Assembly (NCBI GenBank): GCA_003251535.1
Contig: QKFD01000014.1
Span: 1-64,000, forward strand
Length of the DNA stretch: 64,000 nucleotides
From: Chromatiales bacterium
Lineage (GTDB): Bacteria > Pseudomonadota > Gammaproteobacteria > Thiohalomonadales > Thiohalomonadaceae
Direction of reading: 5' to 3'
Numbering within the stretch: the first letter of the stretch is position 1; the number at the start of each line of letters is the position of its first letter. Shown here piece after piece: positions 1-8,000 of the stretch. A model generated the notes under the pieces. The model did no database searches, was not told the origin of the DNA, and worked only from the letters and a program-made list of their open reading frames with translations. The position numbers and the translations under genes are program-made.

Positions 1-61
1 GTGCTCCTGCGGAGGGTTGTCGGGTTACGCTGCGCTAACGCCGACCTACATCGGATTGTGC
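1..61 (+). repeat. Dispersed repeat, copy 1 (direct)
   Basis: The first 61 bases recur exactly at 191-251. The core at 17-39 (TTGTCGGGTTACGCTGCGCT followed by AAC) is a near-palindrome and appears inverted at 84-106. The left edge may continue outside the window. It resembles the short REP-like GGGTTAGCGCAGCGTAACCC elements scattered through many proteobacterial genomes. I see no gene in 1-399. Confidence 0.75.
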
Positions 62-83
62 ACGTAGTGATCATCGTGGTTGG

Positions 84-106
84 GTTAGCGCAGCGTAACC
101 CGACAA
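84..106 (-). repeat. Dispersed repeat, inverted core copy
   Basis: These 23 bases are the exact reverse complement of 17-39 and of 207-229. The inverted copy lies between the two direct copies, so it could pair with either to form a long-looped hairpin. This arrangement is typical of REP-like clusters in intergenic DNA. Confidence 0.7.
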
Positions 107-190
107 TCCCCACGCCGGCACACATCGCCAAAAACGCAGCGGCAGAGTTCCCACGCTGCGCGGTACCAACGGCCTCAGTGGAGTAACATT

Positions 191-251
191 GTGCTCCTGC
201 GGAGGGTTGTCGGGTTACGCTGCGCTAACGCCGACCTACATCGGATTGTGC
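191..251 (+). repeat. Dispersed repeat, copy 2 (direct)
   Basis: This is an exact second copy of bases 1-61, starting 190 bp downstream. Identity ends at base 252 (G here, A at 62). The sequence from 252 to 399 holds no supportable gene and probably includes the promoter of the zinc-ribbon gene. Confidence 0.75.
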
Positions 252-399
252 GCGCAGGGGCTGCTGTATATCTATTCGGTTTTCGCCGACACTCGCCATC
301 TCTTAACCCGGTCAACGTATGACCCGTGCGCCGTTATAGTACCTAGAGGGAGGGGCATCCCTCTTCGTGGGTGGCGTAATTCACCTGTCTGGAGCACTG

Positions 400-813
400 A
401 TGACGTTGGTTAAACACCCCAGATTCGAGAACCCCTTGCCGGGGCAAGAGCGCACTATTGCCGCTGATCCAGCCAAGCAGCACCGTTCGGATGCGGTGAG
501 CGGCACAAGCCTGGCTAGTTATACCGATCAGTTGCTCACTTGCCGGCAGTGTGGGCGGGTGTTCTACTTTTTTGCGGAGGAGCAGCGCTATTGGTATGAG
601 GTGTTGGGTTTTTGGCTGGATGCCCGTTGTGTCCACTGTCCCGTGTGTCGGCGCAAGCGGCAGAGGCTGCGGGCGCTGCAACGTAGTTACCGCTATTTGC
701 GCCAGCTGGAGGTGCCGAGTCTGGCGGAGATTAAGCGCTTTCGCATCGTCACTAAGACGCTTATTCGTTTGGGCTGTATGCGGGATCGCCGAAAGATTGA
801 TCGCTTTGGCTAA
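400..813 (+). CDS. Zinc-ribbon domain protein (zf-trcl type)
   Basis: A 137-residue soluble protein with a central zinc ribbon. C48 and C51 form the first knuckle (CRQCG), and C77, C80 and C83 lie in the second half (CVHCPVC). The aromatic stretch between them, including AEEQRYWYEVLGF, is typical of the 'probable zinc-ribbon' family zf-trcl. The C-terminal half is basic. I chose the ATG at 400 because GGAG sits 5 nt upstream; an in-frame start at 367 has no such signal. Function is unknown; binding of nucleic acid or a protein partner would be a guess. It stands alone after the repeat cluster and converges on the next gene. Confidence 0.75.
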   Translation: MTLVKHPRFENPLPGQERTIAADPAKQHRSDAVSGTSLASYTDQLLTCRQCGRVFYFFAEEQRYWYEVLGFWLDARCVHCPVCRRKRQRLRALQRSYRYLRQLEVPSLAEIKRFRIVTKTLIRLGCMRDRRKIDRFG

Positions 814-828
814 TTCATTGCCCTGGTT

Positions 829-854
829 GCCGGGGGGCGAGGGGGCCCCCCGGC
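829..854. terminator. GC-rich hairpin between convergent genes
   Basis: A perfect 9-bp stem (GCCGGGGGG with CCCCCCGGC) and an 8-nt loop lie between the stops of the zinc-ribbon gene (+) and the Spy/CpxP-like gene (-). There is no T tract. The position suggests a shared bidirectional terminator. Confidence 0.5.
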
Positions 855-862
855 TGGGGTCC

Positions 863-1315
863 TCAGGGGGTGTGGCTGTCGTGTAGCCAGTTGAGGCGTT
901 CGGCCAGCTCTTGCCGCTGTTCGGCGCTCAGGCCGGCGTGGAATTGGGCGTAGGCGGAGATGACCTGCGGCACCCCTTGATCCAGCTCTTGGCGTGCTGT
1001 TGAGTAGAGGGCGAGTGCCTGCTGGCTATCGAAGGCATCTGCGGTCATGAGTTGGTGTAGCGCTTGGTACTGGGTATCCTCGACGCCCCTTAGCGCCTGG
1101 CGCAGGGTGAGCATGGCGTCGGCGACGTGTTGTAGATCGGCCTGCTGGGCGGTGTTGAGATCCAGCTCCCAAGCGGCGTGTTTGACCAGCGCCTGGGCCC
1201 GCTCTTCCGGGGTTTTGAAGTGGCTACAGCCGGCGAGCAGGGCGGTGGTCACGGCAATCCCGCCAACGATGGTGATGCAGAGCCAGCGCCACACGCGCCT
1301 CTTGGGTTGTGACAT
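863..1315 (-). CDS. Spy/CpxP-like periplasmic stress lipoprotein
   Basis: A 150-residue exported protein. An N-terminal hydrophobic segment ends in the lipobox LLAGC (C30), so it should be a lipoprotein. The rest is Gln/Ala-rich and helical, with repeated L-T-x-x-Q-like turns (LNTAQQADL, LSAEQRQEL) as in the Spy/CpxP/heavy-metal-sensor family. These proteins bind unfolded envelope proteins or metals and damp an envelope-stress kinase. AGGAG lies just upstream of the ATG at 1315. It is divergent from the regulator/kinase pair at 1482-3481, the arrangement of cpxP and cpxRA in enterobacteria. Lipidation is unusual for CpxP. The family call rests on pattern and context. Confidence 0.7.
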   Translation of the reverse strand: MSQPKRRVWRWLCITIVGGIAVTTALLAGCSHFKTPEERAQALVKHAAWELDLNTAQQADLQHVADAMLTLRQALRGVEDTQYQALHQLMTADAFDSQQALALYSTARQELDQGVPQVISAYAQFHAGLSAEQRQELAERLNWLHDSHTP

Positions 1316-1385
1316 TGCAGCTTCTCCTGTGGGTGGATGGTGAGAGGAGCATACGGAGTGGGCGCTGGGCAGAGGTGTCGCGCCG

Positions 1386-1460
1386 GTATCGCAATGTATC
1401 AATATGTATCCGTTGCCCCTCTTGGCGGATCCGGGGGCCGGCTTCGGCGTATCCTGATAC
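1386..1460. promoter_or_regulatory. Predicted response-regulator operator (GTATC array)
   Basis: Three direct GTATC pentamers at 1386, 1396 and 1406 are each separated by 5 bp, one per helical turn. A further pair forms the inverted repeat GTATC-CT-GATAC at 1449-1460. The array lies in the 166-bp divergent space between the Spy/CpxP-like gene and the OmpR-type regulator. The known CpxR box has the same layout (GTAAA-N5-GTAAA). I infer binding by the adjacent regulator, with autoregulation. Confidence 0.6.
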
Positions 1461-1481
1461 GGGCCCTCTCGATAGAACTCC

Positions 1482-2168
1482 ATGTCCCGCGTCCTACTCA
1501 TCGACGATGATCGCAAGTTGGCCCAGCTACTGCGGGCCTATTGTCTGCGGTTTGGTCTGGAGCTGGAGGCGGCACACCACCCGCAGGAGGGGTTGGCTCG
1601 GCTGCGACGGGGGGCAGTGGGGCTCATCATCCTCGATGTGATGTTGCCGGATATCGACGGTTTTGAGTTGTGTCGGCGGATTCGGTTGGAGAGTGATCTC
1701 CCCATCATCATGCTCACCGCACGGGGAGAGTTGAGCGACAAGGTGGTGGGTCTGGAGTTAGGGGCCGACGACTATCTGGCCAAGCCTTTTGAACCGAGGG
1801 AGCTGGTGGCCCGGATACAGGCGCTGCTGCGACGTAATGTCGGGTTGCGGTCTGAGCCGCGGCGGCTGTGCTTTGGTGGCTTGAACATCGATCCGCTGCG
1901 CCAGGAGGCGCAGCTCGACGGCCGTCCACTCGGGTTAACCACTATGGAGTTTCAGCTGTTGGCGCTCCTCGCCGCCACGCCGGGGGTGCCCCACTCCCGT
2001 GATGAGATCCTCAACCGGCTGAAGGGGGTGGATGCCGAGCTGCTGACCCGATCGGTGGATCTCCTGGTCAGTCGTCTGCGGCACAAGCTGGGGGATCGCG
2101 GCCGCGCACCGCGCTATATCAAGACCGTTTGGGGCGCTGGGTACACCTTCATCGGTGAGCCGACGTGA
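1482..2168 (+). CDS. OmpR/CpxR-family response regulator
   Basis: A 228-residue DNA-binding regulator. The receiver domain (1-120) has the acidic pocket DDD at 8-10, the phospho-acceptor D52 (LILDVM), the conserved Thr in MLTARGE and the Lys in LAKPF. The C-terminal winged-helix domain (about 130-226) ends in VWGAGYTF, typical of the OmpR group. Sequence and layout are closest to CpxR. The stop overlaps the kinase start by 4 nt, so the two are translationally coupled. No strong ribosome site precedes the ATG. The GTATC array upstream is its probable target. Confidence 0.88.
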   Translation: MSRVLLIDDDRKLAQLLRAYCLRFGLELEAAHHPQEGLARLRRGAVGLIILDVMLPDIDGFELCRRIRLESDLPIIMLTARGELSDKVVGLELGADDYLAKPFEPRELVARIQALLRRNVGLRSEPRRLCFGGLNIDPLRQEAQLDGRPLGLTTMEFQLLALLAATPGVPHSRDEILNRLKGVDAELLTRSVDLLVSRLRHKLGDRGRAPRYIKTVWGAGYTFIGEPT

Positions 2169-3481
2169 AGGGGATCTGGTGGCGTCTGCGCCGCTCGCTG
2201 TTTGCGCGGCTGCTGCTTATCTTTGTGGTCGCCGCTCTTTTCGCCTCGTTGGCCACCGTGGCGGGGTTGCGTCTGCTCTACCACGACGAGTTGAGTCGCG
2301 GGTTAGAGAGCTACGCCCACCACTATCTTGCCTATCTGGTGGCCGATCTCGGTACCCCTCCCAATCCGCAGCGTGCCGCTGAGCTGGCGCAGGAGCTGCC
2401 CCTGGATATCCGCCTGCTGGGGCCGGGGTTGGCGTGGGCCTCCCACCCCGCCTTTCCCACGCTGGCGGAGTTGGGGGAGCCGTATCACCACAACGGGGAG
2501 ATCGATCTCTATCGGGTGAGTCGCCACCACGTGTTGGGGATCCGGCGCGGGCCGTATACCATCCTGCTGGCACTGCCTGGTTTCTCCCAGGGCGAGCATC
2601 CGCAGGCCAGTCTGCTGGTGGTGGTGGTGATGTTGATCACCCTGCTGGCCACCTATGGGGCGGTGCGCTGGCTGTTTCGTCCCCTTACCTGGATCAGCGA
2701 GGGGGCCGCCCGCATCGGGCGCGGTGATCTGGCCCACCGATTACCGGAGCAACGCACCGATGACTTAGGCGGTTTGGTGCGCGATATCAACGCCATGGCC
2801 GCTGCCCTGGAGCAGTTGTTGGAGGCGAAGCGGCAGCTGCTATTGGCGGTGAGCCATGAGCTGCGGACGCCGTTGACCCGCGCCAAATTGGGGCTGGAGT
2901 TTCTCCCCCCTGACGGTGCGGCGCGCCACGTGGTGCAGGAGGAGCTGGATGAGATGGAGCAGCTGCTGGACGAGTTGTTGGAGACCGAGCGGCTGCATGG
3001 TGACCATCAACGGCTCCAACTGCGCGAGGTGGAGTTGGTCGATCTCATCGAGCGCTTGATCGAGGAGCGCTTTGCTGGCGAACGCCAGCGGCTGGAGTTG
3101 ATACTGCCGACGCAGGCGGTGGTCACCTGTGCCGACGCCGCACGGTTACGATTGCTGCTCCGCAATCTGCTCGGCAATGCCCTGCACCATAGCGCCCCCT
3201 CTGCCCGGGTGGTGTTGAGGTTGACGCTGCACCCCGCCACTTACCTGATTGAGGTGAGCGATCACGGCCCGGGGATCGCCCCCCAACACCTCCCCTACCT
3301 CACCGAGCCGTTCTACCGCGCCGACGCCTCCCGTCAGCGGGAGACCGGCGGTTTCGGCCTGGGGCTCTACCTCTGCCGATTGGTGGTGGAGGCCCACGCC
3401 GGTGAGTTGGTGCTGAGCAGCAGGCCGGGGCAGGGGACCACGGTGCGGGCGCAGCTGCCGCTGCGACCGGAGTGTCCTTAA
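2165..3481 (+). CDS. Sensor histidine kinase, CpxA-like
   Basis: A 438-residue inner-membrane kinase. Transmembrane helices at about 12-37 and 147-170 flank a periplasmic sensor of roughly 105 residues. HAMP follows (to about 220), then HisKA with H231 in SHELRTPL, then the ATPase domain with the N box (NLLGNAL), DHGPGIAP and GFGLGLYL. It should phosphorylate the regulator encoded just upstream (4-nt overlap), with the divergent Spy-like lipoprotein as probable inhibitor. Its TAA shares the palindrome TTAA with the stop of purN on the other strand, so the two genes converge with no gap. Confidence 0.88.
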   Translation: MKGIWWRLRRSLFARLLLIFVVAALFASLATVAGLRLLYHDELSRGLESYAHHYLAYLVADLGTPPNPQRAAELAQELPLDIRLLGPGLAWASHPAFPTLAELGEPYHHNGEIDLYRVSRHHVLGIRRGPYTILLALPGFSQGEHPQASLLVVVVMLITLLATYGAVRWLFRPLTWISEGAARIGRGDLAHRLPEQRTDDLGGLVRDINAMAAALEQLLEAKRQLLLAVSHELRTPLTRAKLGLEFLPPDGAARHVVQEELDEMEQLLDELLETERLHGDHQRLQLREVELVDLIERLIEERFAGERQRLELILPTQAVVTCADAARLRLLLRNLLGNALHHSAPSARVVLRLTLHPATYLIEVSDHGPGIAPQHLPYLTEPFYRADASRQRETGGFGLGLYLCRLVVEAHAGELVLSSRPGQGTTVRAQLPLRPECP

Positions 3482-4137
3482 CGCTGCGCTAGGGGGGCTG
3501 CGTCTGGGGCGCCGATCTGGATCGGCGCCCCGTCGAGCTGGGCCACCCCGGCCACCAATTGCAACCGCCCTTCGGCGAACCAGCGCACCGCTTGGGGGTA
3601 GATCTGGTGCTCTTGGGTGAGCACCCGGGCGGCGAGGGTGTCGGCATCATCCCCCGGCAGCACCGGCACCCGCGCCTGGAGGATGAGGGGGCCAGAGTCC
3701 AGCTCCGGGGTGACAAAGTGGACGGTGGCGCCATGCTCGCTGTCGCCGGCCTCGATGGCGCGCTGGTGGGTGTGGAGGCCGCGGTGGCGCGGCAGCAGCG
3801 AGGGGTGGATGTTGATCATCCGACCGCTGTAGTGGTTGACAAAACCGGGGGTGAGGATGCGCATGAAGCCGGCCAGCACCACCAGCGCCGGTTCGAAGCG
3901 GTCGATCAGCGCCACCAGGGCGGCGTCATAGGCCTCGCGGTCGGCAAATTGGGTGTGGTCCAACAGCTCGGTGTGGATCCCCGCCCGCTGCGCCCGCTCC
4001 AGGGCAAAGACGCCGGGGCGGTTGCTGATGACGGCGCGGATAGTGACGGGCAGGTCGGCGGCGGCGCCCTCGATGAGCGCCTGGAGGTTGGTCCCACCGC
4101 CGGAGACCAGGACCACGATGGGCAGTCGCTCCCCCAT
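3478..4137 (-). CDS. purN: Phosphoribosylglycinamide formyltransferase PurN
   Basis: A 219-residue cytosolic enzyme that formylates GAR to FGAR with 10-formyl-THF, the third step of purine synthesis. Visible features are the N-terminal phosphate loop VSGGGTNLQ, the catalytic N109 and H111 in INIHPSLLP, and D147 in the ELDSGP segment. Length is normal for PurN. It lies 2 nt after purM in the usual purMN operon and overlaps the stop of the kinase gene on the other strand by 3 nt. Confidence 0.95.
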   Translation of the reverse strand: MGERLPIVVLVSGGGTNLQALIEGAAADLPVTIRAVISNRPGVFALERAQRAGIHTELLDHTQFADREAYDAALVALIDRFEPALVVLAGFMRILTPGFVNHYSGRMINIHPSLLPRHRGLHTHQRAIEAGDSEHGATVHFVTPELDSGPLILQARVPVLPGDDADTLAARVLTQEHQIYPQAVRWFAEGRLQLVAGVAQLDGAPIQIGAPDAAPLAQR

Positions 4138-4139
4138 GG

Positions 4140-5186
4140 TCAGACGATCTCCACCGACGGCTTGCCATCCGCCGCGCCGATCCGGCCGAGTCGCCAGGCC
4201 GACTCGCCGGCGGCGTTGAGCAGGGCGATGGCGCGCTCGGCATCGGCCTCCGCCACGCAGACCACCATCCCTACGCCGCAGTTGAAGGTGCGATACAGCT
4301 CCGCCTCGGCCACCTGCCCCTGTTGACGGAGCCAGGCGAAGATGGCCGGCAGCTCCCAGCTGGCGCTATCGATCACCGCCTGGGTCCCCTCCGGCAACAC
4401 CCGTGGCAGGTTCTCCGGCAGGCCGCCGCCGGTGATATGAGCCAGCGCCTTGACCGTCACCTGTTGGAACAGTTGCAGCAGCGGTTTGACGTAGATGCGG
4501 GTGGGGGTGAGTAGCACCTCGCCGATGGGGCGGCCATGGAAATCGGCCTCCAGCGGGGTGGCGCTCACCTCCAGGATCTTGCGGATCAGGGAGTAGCCGT
4601 TGGAGTGGGGGCCGGAGGAGGCGAGGCCGATGAGGCAGTCGCCGGCCACCACCTGGCTGCCGTCGATGACCTTATCCTTATCCACCACCCCCACGCAGAA
4701 GCCGGCCAGGTCGTAGTCGTCGCCCTGGTACATCCCCGGCATCTCGGCGGTCTCCCCGCCGGAGAGGGCGGCCCCCGCCTGGCGACACCCCTCGGCGATG
4801 CCTTTGATCACATCGGCCGCGGCGTCTACATTGAGGTGGCCGGTGGCGTAGTAGTCGAGGAAAAAGAGCGGCTCCGCCCCCTGGACCACCAGGTCGTTGG
4901 CACACATCGCCACTAGATCAATGCCGATGGTGTCATGTTTACCCAGCTGCATCGCCAGTTTCAGCTTGGTGCCCACACCGTCGGTGCCGGCCACCAGCAC
5001 CGGCTGACGGTAGCGGTCGAGGGGGATCTCAAACAGCGAGCCGAAGCCGCCTAGTCCACCCAAGGCGCCGGGGCGCAGGGTGCTGCGGGCATAGGGTTTG
5101 ATACGTTCCACCAGGGCATTGCCGGCATCGATATCGACCCCGGCATCCCGATAGCTCAACCCGCCACTCTGATTCTGCTCTGCCAC
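4140..5186 (-). CDS. purM: Phosphoribosylformylglycinamidine cyclo-ligase PurM
   Basis: A 348-residue cytosolic ligase that closes FGAM to AIR with ATP, purine step five. It starts [14 protein letters not shown] and carries GVGTKLK, the [18 protein letters not shown] segment, [11 protein letters not shown] and [12 protein letters not shown], all hallmarks of PurM. Length fits E. coli PurM (about 345). It is first gene of purMN and divergent from the DUF2066 gene across a 116-bp space that should hold both promoters. Confidence 0.96.
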   Translation of the reverse strand: MAEQNQSGGLSYRDAGVDIDAGNALVERIKPYARSTLRPGALGGLGGFGSLFEIPLDRYRQPVLVAGTDGVGTKLKLAMQLGKHDTIGIDLVAMCANDLVVQGAEPLFFLDYYATGHLNVDAAADVIKGIAEGCRQAGAALSGGETAEMPGMYQGDDYDLAGFCVGVVDKDKVIDGSQVVAGDCLIGLASSGPHSNGYSLIRKILEVSATPLEADFHGRPIGEVLLTPTRIYVKPLLQLFQQVTVKALAHITGGGLPENLPRVLPEGTQAVIDSASWELPAIFAWLRQQGQVAEAELYRTFNCGVGMVVCVAEADAERAIALLNAAGESAWRLGRIGAADGKPSVEIV

Positions 5187-5302
5187 GCTCGGCTCTCCCG
5201 GTCACAAAGAACGCGCATTCTACTACCGGGCGCAGGGCGCGCCCACCCGCTGGCGCCCTCTGCTGCTTGACTTGCGATAGCGTCTCGCTTAGGTTGCCTG
5301 CC

Positions 5303-6361
5303 ATGCTGAAAAAACCCTTCATCTTCATGCTTTTTTGCCTCCTGTGGGGGGCCGCGCAGGCCAATCCGCAGGACAATCTTTATGAGGTCACCGTGCCGGT
5401 GGCCAACAATAGCGAAGAGGCGCGCAGTGGCGCCCTGCGCGAGGGGTTGGGACAGGTGATCGACCGCCTCTCCGGCACCAGCGGCAGCGTAAGTGACCCC
5501 CAACTTGCCCCCCTGTTCCGCGGTCCCACCCGCTTCATTGACCAATTTCGCTACGAGACCACCCCAGAAGGGCTACAGATCTGGGTGCGGTTCGACAAGG
5601 GTACCCTGGACGATGCGGTGCGGGAGCAGGGGCGCTCGGTGTGGCGCAGCCCGCGGCCACTGACCCTGGTGTGGTTGGTGATCCAGGGGGCCGAGGGGAC
5701 CCGGCTGGTGGGCGCCTCCGATGCCGAGGCGGCGCTGGTGACAACGGCGGCCCAGGGGCGCGGGGTGATGGCGCGGCTACCGCTGCTTGATCTGGCGGAG
5801 CTGGGGCGGATCCGGGCGGATGAACTCTGGAACGGGGGCGACCCGGTGCTGCGGGAGCTATCCCGCCGCTATGAGGCGGGCACGGTGCTGGTGGCGCGGG
5901 TGGAGTCGGCCGCGGCGGACGCCTGGCGCGGTCACTTTGCCCTGGTGCTCGGTGCCCAGTCGCTCAATTGGGAGGGGTCGGCCGGTAGCCTGGCGGAGTT
6001 GATGGATGGCGCCATGGGCCAGGTGGCCAACGATCTCGCCCAGCAGTTTGTCCCCGCCAGCGTGCAGTCCAACGGCGGCTATGGGGTAACCGGTGACCTG
6101 CGGCTCAAGATCTCCGATGTCCTGGGGCTGGGGGACTTCCGGCGGGTGCGGGACTATCTGCGCGGACTGCCGGGGGTGGCACGGGTGCAGACGCTGGCGG
6201 TGGAGCCCAACGCCATGGAGCTGAATCTGTCGCTCACCGCCGATACCCAGAGTGTGCTCGGTCTCATCGCCGCCGGCGGTACCCTGGCGCGGATGCAGTC
6301 GGCGGCCGCCCCGGTGGGCGGGGAGGCGCCTGCGGTTGTGGAGTTCCGGCTGCTGCCGTGA
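5303..6361 (+). CDS. DUF2066 exported protein
   Basis: A 352-residue protein with a clear Sec signal peptide (MLKKPFIFML to about residue 22, cleaved after AQA), so probably periplasmic or membrane-associated. The mature part begins NLYEVTVPV and continues with the VLRL-type DUF2066 pattern (alternating beta strands, IDRLSGTSG). Function is unknown. The family sits between purM and the CDP-alcohol transferase/permease/hda genes in many gammaproteobacteria, as here. The ATG at 5303 is preferred to an in-frame upstream ATG at 5267 because it begins the signal peptide. The stop overlaps the next start. Confidence 0.85.
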   Translation: MLKKPFIFMLFCLLWGAAQANPQDNLYEVTVPVANNSEEARSGALREGLGQVIDRLSGTSGSVSDPQLAPLFRGPTRFIDQFRYETTPEGLQIWVRFDKGTLDDAVREQGRSVWRSPRPLTLVWLVIQGAEGTRLVGASDAEAALVTTAAQGRGVMARLPLLDLAELGRIRADELWNGGDPVLRELSRRYEAGTVLVARVESAAADAWRGHFALVLGAQSLNWEGSAGSLAELMDGAMGQVANDLAQQFVPASVQSNGGYGVTGDLRLKISDVLGLGDFRRVRDYLRGLPGVARVQTLAVEPNAMELNLSLTADTQSVLGLIAAGGTLARMQSAAAPVGGEAPAVVEFRLLP

Positions 6362-6927
6362 GCCTCCGCCAACTCCCGAATCTCATCAGTCTGCTGCGGA
6401 TCCTGTTGGTTGTACCGCTGGCGTGGCTGATACTTCGGGAGGAGTATCGCGGTGCCCTCTGGGTGTTTGCCGTCGCCGCCCTCTCTGACGGCCTGGATGG
6501 TTTTCTCGCCCGCCGCTTTGGCTGGATGAGCCGGCTCGGCTCCATCCTTGACCCCATGGGCGACAAGGCCCTGCTCGCCACCTCCTTTTTCCTGCTCGGC
6601 TGGCAGGGGGCCATCCCCTGGTGGCTCACGCTATTGGTGTTGGGGCGGGATCTGGTGATCGTCACCGGGGCGGTGGCGTTCCATTTCTTGGTCGGTCGCT
6701 ACGATATGGCGCCGAGTCTCGCCAGCAAACTCAACACCGGGGCCCAGCTCATCTTGGTGTTGCTGGTGGTGGCCTCCCTCGCCCTTGGCGGGGTGGCAGA
6801 GTGGGCGGTGCGGGCGATGACGACGGTGGTGACTATCACGACGTTAATGAGCGGGGCTGAATATGTCTGGATCTGGGGAGGGCGCGCCTTTGCCACGCGC
6901 CGCAAGGGGGGAGGGGGCCTGGGCTGA
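6358..6927 (+). CDS. CDP-alcohol phosphatidyltransferase family protein
   Basis: A 189-residue polytopic membrane enzyme of the family that transfers a phosphatidyl group from CDP-diacylglycerol to an alcohol. The signature D-G-x2-A-R-x8-G-x3-D-x3-D is present around residues 40-65 (DGFLARR then SILDPMGDK). The remaining sequence forms about five hydrophobic helices. PgsA-like phosphatidylglycerophosphate synthase is the nearest guess, but the substrate alcohol cannot be read from sequence, and a housekeeping pgsA may lie elsewhere. It starts with GTG, overlapping the DUF2066 stop, and its end overlaps the next gene by 65 nt. Confidence 0.82.
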   Translation: MSLRQLPNLISLLRILLVVPLAWLILREEYRGALWVFAVAALSDGLDGFLARRFGWMSRLGSILDPMGDKALLATSFFLLGWQGAIPWWLTLLVLGRDLVIVTGAVAFHFLVGRYDMAPSLASKLNTGAQLILVLLVVASLALGGVAEWAVRAMTTVVTITTLMSGAEYVWIWGGRAFATRRKGGGGLG

Positions 6928-7990
6928 CTCCCAGCGCTGGTTCTGGCTCGCGCTCCTGCTGCTGAGCGGCTGGCTACTGTGGCTGCTGGCGCCGGTGCTG
7001 ACCCCGTTTCTGGCGGCGGCCATCCTCGCCTATATCGGGGATCCGGTGGTGGATCGTCTGGAGGAGCGCGGCCACTCGCGCACCCGGGCGGTGGTGCTGG
7101 TGTTTGCCGCCTTCTCCCTACTGGGGCTGATGTTGCTGCTCATCCTGTTGCCGATGCTCCAGCGTCAGCTGGTGCTGTTGGTCGATAAGGTCCCGGCCTT
7201 CTTCGACTGGTTGCAACACTGGCTGCTACCGCGCCTGAGTGACTCCTTTGGTACCCAGATCGACCTCGATGTGGAGGCGCTACGGCGGATCATCCTGGAG
7301 AACTGGAAGGCCGCTGGCGGCGCGGTGGCGCGGGTGGTGGGGGAGCTATCCCGCTCCGGGGTGGCGGTGCTGGCCGGGCTGGCCAATCTGGTCTTGGTGC
7401 CGGTGGTGAGCTTCTATCTGCTGCGCGATTGGGACCACCTGGTGGCGCGGATCCGCGAGCTGCTGCCCCGGCGTATCGAATCGGAGGTGGTGCGCCTCGC
7501 CACCGCCTCCGACGAGGTGCTGGCCGCCTTCCTGCGCGGCCAGCTACTGGTGATGGCGGTGCTGGGGTTCATCTACTCCCTGGGGCTGTGGCTGGTGGGG
7601 CTCGACCTGGCACTGCTCATCGGTCTGCTGGCGGGCACCGTCTCCTTTGTCCCCTATCTTGGGTTTATTGTTGGTATCGTCGCCGCTGGCGTTGCCGCCT
7701 TGATGCAGTTCCAAGACCTGTTGCACCTGCTGCTGGTGCTCGCGGTGTTCGGTGTCGGCCAGGTGATCGAGGGGTTGGTGCTGCAACCGATCCTGCTGGG
7801 GGATCGGATCGGCCTCCATCCGGTGGCGGTGATCTTCGCCGTCTTGGCGGGTGGCCAGCTGTTCGGTTTCTTTGGCATCCTGCTGGCGCTGCCGGTGGCG
7901 GCGGTGGTGGCGGTGCTGCTGCGCTACGCCCACGAGCGCTACCTGGCCAGTCAGATCTACGCCGGCTGCGAAGACGACCCCCCCACTTAA
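6863..7990 (+). CDS. AI-2E family transporter / PerM-like permease
   Basis: A 375-residue inner-membrane protein of the AI-2E (UPF0118) family. Paired hydrophobic helices near residues 28-60 and 75-95, a soluble loop of about 100 residues, then several helices containing VSFVPYLGFIVGI and the conserved tail region HPVAVIFAVLAGGQLFGFFGILLALP. Family members are proposed exporters of small molecules or antiporters; the substrate here is unknown. The ATG at 6863 lies inside the previous gene, giving a 65-nt out-of-frame overlap. The family commonly precedes hda, as here (10-bp gap). Confidence 0.85.
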   Translation: MSGSGEGAPLPRAARGEGAWADSQRWFWLALLLLSGWLLWLLAPVLTPFLAAAILAYIGDPVVDRLEERGHSRTRAVVLVFAAFSLLGLMLLLILLPMLQRQLVLLVDKVPAFFDWLQHWLLPRLSDSFGTQIDLDVEALRRIILENWKAAGGAVARVVGELSRSGVAVLAGLANLVLVPVVSFYLLRDWDHLVARIRELLPRRIESEVVRLATASDEVLAAFLRGQLLVMAVLGFIYSLGLWLVGLDLALLIGLLAGTVSFVPYLGFIVGIVAAGVAALMQFQDLLHLLLVLAVFGVGQVIEGLVLQPILLGDRIGLHPVAVIFAVLAGGQLFGFFGILLALPVAAVVAVLLRYAHERYLASQIYAGCEDDPPT

Positions 7991-8000
7991 TCCTTCTGCC

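Noticed and set aside
3559-4326. Plus-strand open frame of 255 codons opposite purN/purM
   Set aside because: Antisense to conserved purine genes, composition typical of GC-rich shadows, no ribosome site.
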